Notes under the pieces: generated by a model | Told to the model about the DNA's origin: nothing | What the model saw: only the letters and a program-made list of their open reading frames with translations | The model's database searches: none | Made by a program: the position numbers and the translations under genes | Part shown: in pieces, positions 55,791-64,000 of the stretch | How the letters are laid out: every line of letters begins with the position of its first letter | Numbering within the stretch: position 1 is the stretch's first letter | Assembly: GCA_015178975.1 (NCBI GenBank) | Contig: WHVD01000136.1 | Span: forward strand, 124,001-188,000 | Source of the DNA: Hysterangium stoloniferum | Lineage: Eukaryota > Basidiomycota > Agaricomycetes > Hysterangiales > Hysterangiaceae | Length of the DNA: 64,000 bases | Reading direction: 5' to 3'

Positions 55791-57649
55791 GTAGGATGTC
55801 TAATGACACTTAGCTGGGATTATATTGTTAACCACCAACCATGAGAAACAATTCTCCATATTACATCCTACACAATTCATAGTCAATTAATAGAACCTAT
55901 TGTATATGGTTTTCCAAGTTATATAAATACCTACTAATACTTTTGTTGGTACATATTTTGTTTTTTAAAAGCTAAACTGTGATCATTTCCCAGTAAAATA
56001 TGTGAGATATCATTGGAGATTTTTCATCCTATGGCTTTCTTTATTAAGTGAAACTACCTATATATTATTGGTATGTTGAATCAAGTAGAAATCTGTTCAG
56101 ATTGACAAATCCATTCCAATGTAATACATATGTATTCAGAGATGTCAATGACATACACATGCATGAAATGGACCATTTGAGGGGATATGCCTTTTAAAAG
56201 TCTTAATGTTTTAATCTACTAAACTCTTTTATAAGATATTCAGCTCCTGAAAGATGCTTTGTTTCATAATATACAAATAATTTTTAAACATTTGCAAAGT
56301 GTGAGAGATCAAATTTGAATCAAATCCCAGATGTTTAAATGACCTTTAGAGTATATTAGAATTTGATACACTTAATATTTTTCCTAAGTAGTACTAACAA
56401 TATTTCAGAATAGTGAAGGTATTATCCTGCAAGCTTCTAAAATATGATAAAAGGGATCTAAGTGGGCATTCTTAATTGTTAATTGTTATTTGAACTAGAG
56501 AGTAGTAGAGTACAGCATGGGGAACTTATACTACAGTAAATAAAAACAAAGACAGGGGGCCAAAGATAGGTTTATTATACTGTATTAGCAGAACAAAGAA
56601 AATCAGGGAAATGGAACAGGGGATCAAGAAAATGGGATACAAGGCAAAAATAAATGATAAATGCTCTCTGATGATTGATGAAGTGATGCAAGGGATAATG
56701 GAATACCATTGAAGTGGAAATGGGATGGAGTGGCTAGAAGAGGAGATCATTAAGTGGATGTATTGTCAGAGCTGCCACTATTGGGAACATCAATGTCAGG
56801 GTGCTGGAGAACAGTATGAGTTGAAAACACATGTGGAGGCAAGGAAGACACAGCTCTAACAGTACTCCCCCACTGTGTAAAGACCCTATGATAACCTTCT
56901 AGAGAATGACATGTGTGACATGCATTCACTGTAACTATTCTTGCCTATCAGTCATGTGCACTTATTGAATATAAAATTCAAGTTTTTATGAATAGTCTTT
57001 TGACCTCTTACCAACACTCCCATGCATTCTCTTCCCCTCTTTTTTATGCTCCAGTGATGATGAGGACACTTTGATGATGACTTCAGGAAGCCAAAGACAA
57101 AAAATGATAGCACAAAGAGTGGAAAGTTGTAGACAAGAAAGTGAAGGAGGTATTAGATTTTTTGGATTTATGAACAATGTTACACATGATGGATGGATGA
57201 CCAGCTATGGTATTGCCAGTGATTAGGTATATATGTAATCTAGTTACTTGTACTACCTACTTCATATGTTTGTAACATATTCTTTGTATCCAATTCAAGT
57301 CAAGCATACTGTACTATGAAATCTTGAAACTCAACACGAACATATATGTAACTTAGCTTGAAGGGCATTATCAAGCACTGCTGAGTGGGGCTGAAACCCA
57401 CTGGACTTGCACAGCTTTGACTAGCCAGTCACTTTATCATCATAGACATTGCTCATTGACTCCTTCCAACACCTGCACTACAAAGTCAAAGCAAACTGCC
57501 ATTGCACCTTGTTGAAAAGCATGCACTGCACCAAATTTTGAACCTGAACTTGTGGACACCTTGTTGAAAAGCATTGCACACTGAACCTGAACTCAAACTG
57601 AAACCAAACTGTAAGCCACACCCAAACTCAACCTGAACTGAACCATTAG
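55791..57649. other. AT-rich decayed sequence, one LTR end
   Basis: No gene. Near 56863 a minus-strand LTR start (TGTTAGAGCTGTG) follows a purine tract (GTGGGGGAGTAC), so a decayed 3' LTR probably lies at about 56520-56863. Repeats of CACCTTGTTGAAAAGCATTG occur at 57505-57600. Confidence 0.4.
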
Positions 57650-58053
57650 TGTGGGAGTATGCTTTTACCACAGTTTCATTGTAGTAAAACACTCCTTTTA
57701 TTTCATTTATATTTTACATATTTTACTCACATTTTCCTATCCTTTACATTCTTCGACTATTGCACCATTTAATTAGTTCAAAGCTCTGTGTATACTTGTG
57801 GGGGCTCTCAGTGCCAAATAACAATAGACACACTTTTCCCCAAGCACCATCACTTGTAAGACATAAACTAGGTCTACAGCAAGTGGTGATCAGGGTAATG
57901 TGTCAGCTACCATATAGGTAGCATTATCTGAGCTATCTAACACTTCTGGCCTTGAACTATATCAGTCAGGGCCTCCACTTGAATCATTCTTCCTCCCTTT
58001 CTACTCATTTCTTTGTATATAGAACAGTCAGAACTTCCACCACTCTTCACAGT
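57650..58053 (+). mobile_element. 5' LTR of family E element
   Basis: Starts TGTGGGAGTATG and ends CCACTCTTCACA, matching the ends and several internal blocks of the solo LTR at 48818-49452. It is followed directly by GTGGTGATCCAAGCC, a likely primer-binding region. Confidence 0.65.
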
Positions 58054-58140
58054 GGTGATCCAAGCCAGACTGTTCTTTCCCTATGAAGAAAATCTTTTTT
58101 ATTTCAACTATCAAATTCTAAGTACAAAAGCTCCACAGGT

Positions 58141-59150
58141 ATGGAGAAATTCACAAAAATGTTCAACAGATCCAACTACATAGCCATGAGGGTGTCAACA
58201 TTCACAACTTCACAAAATGCTGTCTGGAACTCCTCACATGCTGAGTGTCATGAATCTGGTCAAATGGAAGGTAACTCAACCTTCGAGCAGTCGAGTCCCT
58301 TGGAAAGGCAAAATGCTCACACTTTCATGAAGGATATCCTGGTCTTCCTGCTGAGACAAGTTATGCTCAAACACCATGGCCAACTACTTTATGCAGAACC
58401 CATTGATGAAAAGTGGGACATGTATTACACTTCTTGAATCTTGAGGAATGAAGTTGCTGCTGCCACAAGGGACTATAGGACAAGGTACCCATCCATGCCT
58501 ACCATGGTAGCAGCTTGGTTAGGTCATTATCAGACCATCCTATCAGCACAGGATTTATTCACACAACCAGGAACCCTTGAAAATTTGACCTGATCAATCC
58601 CCGAATGGTTGAGTGATGTTACTTCCATCAAGGAAGGGGGAAGAATGATTTTCAAGCGGGAAGTGTTCTCTCTATTCCTCGAGGCACTTCGTACACATGA
58701 TGATGTGCTGCAAATTCTCCATGTCCTGCTCGGTGGGGATTATGTTGTGCCCAAAGTTGACTACCAATATATGTACATTTGAATGCTGGAGGAGTCTCTT
58801 AATGGAGTCACATTGAATGTATCATTTGCATACTTCACTCTAAGGGCCGGTTAAAGTGAAATCAGAGAAGACTCAATAAGATGGTTTTGGAGGTGCTCCA
58901 TCCCTATAATAACTCGATTCAAGCACTCATGTCGCCAGTCTACATGTCTAGTTCCTCCCTTCAAGGAGTTGGAGTTACAATTACGGATGAGCCCACTCAT
59001 TTTGAACTGCCCAATGATGTTACTGTCAAGAAAACATTGTTGCCAATGTGAAACCCGGTGCCAGCTAAAGCTCCCTTTTCAGTGCGTGCAACCTCACTAG
59101 TGACAATTTCCTCTGAAGCCCTGAATTCTCAGGAGGAACATCCTGGGATC
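58141..59150 (+). pseudogene. Gag-like frame of the family E element
   Basis: The frame after the LTR starts MEKFTKMFNRSNYIAMR and continues through three TGA codons (58435, 58591 region and 58780) with phrases such as YPSMPTMVAAWLGHYQ and FKREVFSLFLEALRTHDDV. Length and position suit a Gag polyprotein; no zinc knuckle is visible and I cannot assign the family. No pol was found downstream. Confidence 0.4.
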
Positions 59151-59850
59151 CATGCCAGATCGACCACCAAAAAAGGATAGTTGAATGTGTCTACAGAAAA
59201 GATCACAGTCAAAGTCGACTCCAGTTCCCTATCATCCTCAGGTTGAGATTCACAGTGTCCTGATGAATCTCACCATCCATTGCCTATCCATCGTGGACCC
59301 TCCAATGAATTGTTTAATAGCTCAAACAATTGGGACTGTGATAAAGGCTTGGGAACTGGGGGGCAGAAATCAGATGATGGTTTTGATGATAGAAAAGGCC
59401 CGGGACAGGACTCACCAATGGTAAAGCCATCCCATCTCGCAGAGCTCAACAAAAGCCTTCCCATGGAGACACCACTGGGAATTCATCAATATAAACCCCT
59501 AATCCCAGAATGGGGGGTGCTGATGAAGTTTCTGCAAATGGAAGGCAACCATGGACATGCCACACTGGACACCTCTCAATGGACCAAGCCAAGGACAGAT
59601 ACATTCCCATTTGACCCAGGACACTCCTTTGAAAATTATGTCATGTGGGGGACAATCGTTATGTTGTGAGATCATTCTGGAACAACAATATCACAAAAAG
59701 GGGAAGTATAGGGGGTATAAGAGAAGGCACATATGGATCATCACCTACAGCCAGCAAGAGTGCACAAACGACTGTGTCACCAGTCTTGCTGATGAAACAG
59801 TCGAGAGCTGGGTGCAATGTGTGAGCATGTAGCTGCATAGGTGCAGGTGT
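59151..59850 (+). other. Unassigned frames downstream of Gag-like region
   Basis: A plus-strand frame at 59280-59669 shows no known motif. The block GTGAGATCATTCTGGAAC at 59667 recurs in diverged form at 61517, suggesting that a 1.85-kb interval between was duplicated or inserted. Confidence 0.3.
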
Positions 59851-59854
59851 ATGG

Positions 59855-59965
59855 ATGTGCAGTGTGTGGATGTGGGTGTGCAGTGTGTGGATGTGGGTGT
59901 GCAGTGTGTGGATGTGGGTGTGCAGTGTGTGGATGTGGGTGTGCAGTGTGTGGATGTGGGTGTGG
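59855..59965 (+). repeat. 21-bp minisatellite
   Basis: About five copies of TGTGTGGATGTGGGTGTGCAG. A wider TGCA/GTGC-rich region continues to about 60400 with looser periodicity. Long open frames here are repeat artefacts. Confidence 0.85.
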
Positions 59966-60639
59966 CAGCATGCAAATGACCATGTCACCAGTCTCACCAA
60001 TGAAACGGTTGAGAGCTGGGTGCAGTGCGTGAGCATGTAGCTGCACAGGTGTGCAAGCATGAAAACACACTGTGCAGGCACGCAGGTGTGCAAACATGCT
60101 ATGATAATGCACAAATGCACTGCATGGGTGCGTGAGTGCACTGCATGGGTACGCAAGTGCACAACTGCACTGCACAAGTGTGCAACTGCGATACACAAGT
60201 GCACAATCACACTGCACCAGTGTGCAAGTGCAGTGTGTGGGCGCAGTTTGAAGGTGTGTGGGCACAGCTTGAAGATGCAGGTGTGCCAAGTGTGGCATGG
60301 GTGTGGTTTGAGGGTGCACTGTGCAGTGGTTTGAGTATGCTGTGCAGCAGTTTGAGGGTACACTGTGCAGGTGCACAAGTCAGTGTGTATGGACAGTGTT
60401 GCCAAGCAAGGTGATTCCAGAGAAGGGAACGTACCTTACCCAGTCCTTCCAAACAACAATGGTGTGAGGTTGACAGTGGAGCATGAAACAGAGTTCCAAA
60501 ACCTGTGGATGCACGTGGGCGTAAGGCTGTGTCACCCCATAATGAAGTCTTCACACCATCTCGACTTTCTACATCACCTACTCTTAGCCTCCCCCATGGT
60601 TGGAGCTTCGCACTAAAAAAGTCAGAGCTTTGCCTCTCT

Positions 60640-60830
60640 TGACCTTCACAACTTTCAGGTTCAGTGTGTGACACCTTTCAATAAGGCATGGCTAACGATT
60701 TAGGTTCAGTGTGTGATGCCTTGCAACAGGGTGTCCACAAGTTCAGGTTTGGGTTCAGCATGCAATACTTTTCAATGAGGTGTGGCTAATAGTTCAGTTG
60801 GTTCAGGTTTGGCATGTGACACTTTTCAAT
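60640..60830 (-). repeat. Inverted relative of the 57.5-kb repeat
   Basis: Contains TTCAGGTTCAGTGTGTGACACC and CTTTTCAATGAGGTGTGG repeats that are the reverse complement of the CACCTTGTTGAAAAGC / GAACCTGAAC repeats at 57490-57650. The two lie 3 kb apart in inverted orientation. Confidence 0.5.
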
Positions 60831-60839
60831 GAGCCACAG

Positions 60840-61120
60840 CAATGCACTTGTCGCTCACAGTCAAACTTGTGAGGTATGCCAATGCGCTTGTCGCTCAGGG
60901 TCAAACTTATGAGGCACACCAACACACTTGTCGCTCATGGTCATACTTGTGAGGCATGCCAACACACTTGTCACTTGCAGTCATACTCATGAGGTACACC
61001 AATGCACTTGTTGCTCGTGGTCAAACTCGTGAGGCACACCAATGTGCTCATTGCTCATGGTCATACCTGCGAGGCACGCCAACACGCTTGTCGCTCATGG
61101 TTGAATTCACGAGCATCCTT
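60840..61120 (+). repeat. 40-bp tandem repeat, about seven copies
   Basis: The unit reads GCACTTGTCGCTCACAGTCA followed by AACTTGTGAGGTATGCCAAT. Copies differ mainly by C/T and G/A changes at CpG positions. Confidence 0.85.
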
Positions 61121-61788
61121 CTCATATGCGTTGATGTGCCAGTAGCCCTCTGGTCACACAACACTGTGTCCCGACAACATTTTGCCAACACACATGGACC
61201 CTTTCCCCCCCACCCACTCTGCTTTACTTTTGTCAGTGGTTGACTAACTGCAAAAGGTCTGATAACTCACAGGGAAACACCTAGACTGGATACGTCTGGA
61301 GGGACTGAGGAAAGTGTACACACCCAACCCTGGTGCCATATTTGGGTTCACTATCACAAATTGCACTGAACTCAGTCGATTTTGTGATTTTTTCTTTTTC
61401 CTCTGGACCCACCCACCTACTCACAGCATTTCTGGACACACTCTAGAACCACCACGGGCTAGACCTTTCAGGAACACAGACCACAACCTAACTGTGCATG
61501 ACAATGGTTAATTTGTGAGATTGTTGTGGAACCACAATATCACAAATGGGGGGCAGTATAGGGGGTATAGGGTATACATCCTGGCCAGGAAGGCTCACAG
61601 CATCATGTATGCTGCTAGGTCCCATAGACTAGCAGCATGGGAAGATCCTAATCCTGAGTCTTACACTACCTGGCCACAGCAAAGCATCATGAACCTCCTC
61701 TGGCACTCATTTAAGGAGGAGGAGATTCCGATGGACTCTAATGATAGCTTACCTTCCTAACCCCAAGATGCACTGCCCAATGAGTTAC
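61121..61788. other. No gene recognised
   Basis: Short plus-strand frames without conserved motifs. A local hairpin TTGTGG-AA-CCACAA is at about 61524-61537. Confidence 0.4.
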
Positions 61789-63962
61789 TGTTATGTATTT
61801 TTAGGTTTTTTCCATTTTTTAAAACCAATTCCCCTAACAAATTGCGAAAAAGAGAATTTAAATGTAATTATATTGCAACGATAAAATTGTACAATATTTG
61901 CTTGATCTATCTTGAATTTATACAATTTATTTTGTATTTTTATCTTATAAATTAAGCAAGTTATTGAATTTCTAACTTTTATTCTTTTTTGATTAATATG
62001 TCGGCAACTCAGTGCTTATTCACAATGCATGAGTGATCACGTGATATTCACATGACATTTCAAACTCCGATGCCGACAAAACACGATGTGAAATAATCAC
62101 ACATATTCAAGGCAATATATATATTTATATTATTATAATAAATATTATTATATTTATAGTTAACTAAAAATAAATATAATAATTATATAATAATATCAAA
62201 CCAGCCACCTGGTGTTTATTACACGGCGTGCGGGAAAATTGTCACAACGAGTGACAGCCATCACAACAGGTGACAGTTGTCACAAAGGCACGCGATGGTC
62301 ACAAGGGTGCACAATGGTCACAAGGGTGTGTGACAGTCACAAGGGCACATGATGGTCACAAAGGCGCGCGATGGTCACAAAGGCACGCAATGGTCACAAA
62401 GGCATGTGATGGTCACAAAGGCATGTGACGGTCACAAAGGCATGCGACGGTCACAAAGGCATGCGACGGTCACAAAGGCATGCGACGGTCACAAAGGCAT
62501 GCGACGGTCACAAAGGCATGCGACGGTCACAAAGGCATGCAATGGTCACAAAGGCATGTGATGGTCACAAGACATGAAGGGTATCATGCGCACACACAGG
62601 CACGAGAGCATTATGTCATCATATATGCTATTACAGCAAAAACCGGAAATTCCCTGGAATATTCCAGTGGCTTCCAATGGAATAGTAGATAGTAGGTACT
62701 AATAATAGATAGAATATTGTAGAATATTCTATAAGATTCCAGAAAGTTCTATTATGCCAAGAATATTCTATGAAGTAGTTAGGACCTTCCACAATGCTCT
62801 AGAAAATTCTAGAAAATTCTAAATGACATCATTCCTTCCAGAATGACATTATTCAATCTTCTAGAATCTTCTAAATATCTCAGACCAAAATGTATATAAG
62901 GAGCTCAGCTCCAGCCTTGAATAATATATCATCTTTACTACATTTTATCAGCCACATCAGTGTGCCACTGCAGCAAGCAGTTATTCCACCCCTAGTTGGG
63001 CTGTTGGATAAATATATACAAACACTTAGTCACCTCTAGTTGAGCTGCTGACCTAAGTTATCTCAGGATTTCTTTGTCACCTCTTGTTGAGCTTCTGACA
63101 ATAATCCTACCAATCAGGATTCTCAGTCACCTCTTGTTGAGTAATTTGACTACAATCCTACAATCAGGATTCCCTGCCACCTCTTGTTGAGCTTCTGGTA
63201 TTAATCCTTTATACTATAGTCACCTCTTAATTGAGTATTGATTATTAGTTTTCTTTACATTGTTATTTGTAGTTTAAGACTTCAGTCACCTCTTGTTGAG
63301 TAATTTGACTGATTATCACATTGCAAATAATCCTTGTTACATTTCTTGTTATTTGTACTCTAAGACTTCAGTCACTTCTAGTTGAGTAATTTGACTGTTT
63401 ATTACATTACAAATAATCCCTGTTCCTTTGTTCATTTATTGTGAATCAGTAAAGCATATTCACATAAACAAATACTGAGAATATCCTTGCAAGATCCTAA
63501 GACTACATTAAGATCCTTATTAGTATCACAGTAGACCCTGTAGGTTAGTGTAAATAAAGCATATATTAGCCAAATAGTGTTTTATTCTATATCTAATCTT
63601 TTGACTTGTTTATAAATATTTTTACTGTTTGATAAATAGTATAAAATATATATAAACTAGCTAGAATCGAAGTTGAATCTAGATTCTGAATCAGTGAATC
63701 GTTATTCATATTTTAGTAATTGTTTTCACAGAAAAAGAACAAGCTTGCACAAGCAGCTCTCAAAACCTTCTTTGTGAAGTAGGGTGCATATATTCAAGTA
63801 AACTCTTGACTTCAGGGGTTCTAAGTCTATTTAGGCTGCCACTGATTAATATAAAATACTTAAATTATTTTACCTTGCAGTGAATTGAGTATTTGCACAT
63901 TTTGATAGAGCATTGGACTCCTTTTTCGGAAAATAGTATTAAAATAAGGCTAATACATCACA
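61789..63962 (+). mobile_element. Second copy of the satellite-bearing LTR
   Basis: Starts TGTTATGTATTTT and ends TAATACATCACA, colinear with 25848-28218: same AT-rich 5' part, decayed satellite, TATA box (TGTATATAAGGAGCTC at 62891) and CACCTCTTGTTGAG repeats. The flank GTTAC is not repeated after 63962, so this may be the 5' LTR of an element continuing beyond the window. Confidence 0.8.
62280..62570 (+). repeat. Decayed 19-bp satellite
   Basis: About 15 copies of a 19-bp unit CACAAAGGCATGCGACGGT. It is homologous to the pristine array at 26202-27018, but most CGCGCG cores have become CATGCG, CATGTG or CACGCA, as expected from CpG deamination. Confidence 0.88.
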
Positions 63963-64000
63963 TTTATATGACAGCCTGTCTGCCTACAGGACATCTACTA

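Noticed and set aside
56526..57692. Short minus-strand ORFs in AT-rich sequence
   Set aside because: Hydrophobic or low-complexity frames without motifs, in decayed repeat DNA.
59659..60405. Long His/Thr/Leu-rich minus-strand frames
   Set aside because: They follow the 21-bp minisatellite and TGCA-rich tract; no conserved residues outside the repeat.

Overview
The window looks like nuclear DNA of a mushroom-forming basidiomycete (Agaricomycetes). The host genes are split by many 50-65 bp GT-AG introns, the intact proteins belong to fungal families, and the mobile DNA is a typical fungal mix of Ty3/Gypsy chromoviruses, Tc1-like transposons and a Harbinger remnant. I cannot name the species.

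Left third (about 0.5-16.2 kb): ordinary, compact gene space. It holds a mitochondrial ribosomal protein uL10m, a seven-exon protein of unknown function transcribed divergently from it, an aldo/keto reductase of the aryl-alcohol dehydrogenase type with a 9-nt micro-exon, a small serine/proline-rich hypothetical protein, a secretory-pathway EF-hand protein (Ssp120/nucleobindin type), and a roughly 7-kb DOP1 (Dopey) gene on the minus strand. Host genes then almost stop. One more, a Roadblock/LAMTOR2-like gene at 43.7-44.4 kb, survives as an island in transposon-derived sequence.

Right two thirds (about 17-64 kb): a nested graveyard of mobile elements. Many insertion boundaries can be read to the base from target-site duplications. 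The best preserved element is a chromovirus at 32,375-41,277 (565-bp LTRs, CAGAC duplication, Gag, Pol with chromodomain) inserted into a Harbinger nuclease remnant. A minus-strand Gypsy element is split by a Tc1-like transposon at a TA inside its integrase. That Tc1 element is itself split by a 2.37-kb solo LTR carrying about 42 copies of a CpG-rich 19-bp satellite, and by a 428-bp structured insertion. A second copy of the satellite LTR closes the window.

Three things stand out. First, two different chromoviruses each carry, between pol and the 3' LTR and on the opposite strand, a spliced gene encoding a CX2CX6C-X8/10-CX2CX6C (Zn2Cys6-like) cluster plus helical, charged regions; this looks like an antisense accessory gene. 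Second, the 428-bp insertion contains what reads as a complete type III hammerhead ribozyme flanked by two perfect hairpins. Third, decay is dominated by CpG-to-TpG changes: most Pol stop codons are CGA-to-TGA, the LTR pair differs almost only by transitions at CpG, and one target duplication differs by the same change. This points to methylation of transposons in this genome.
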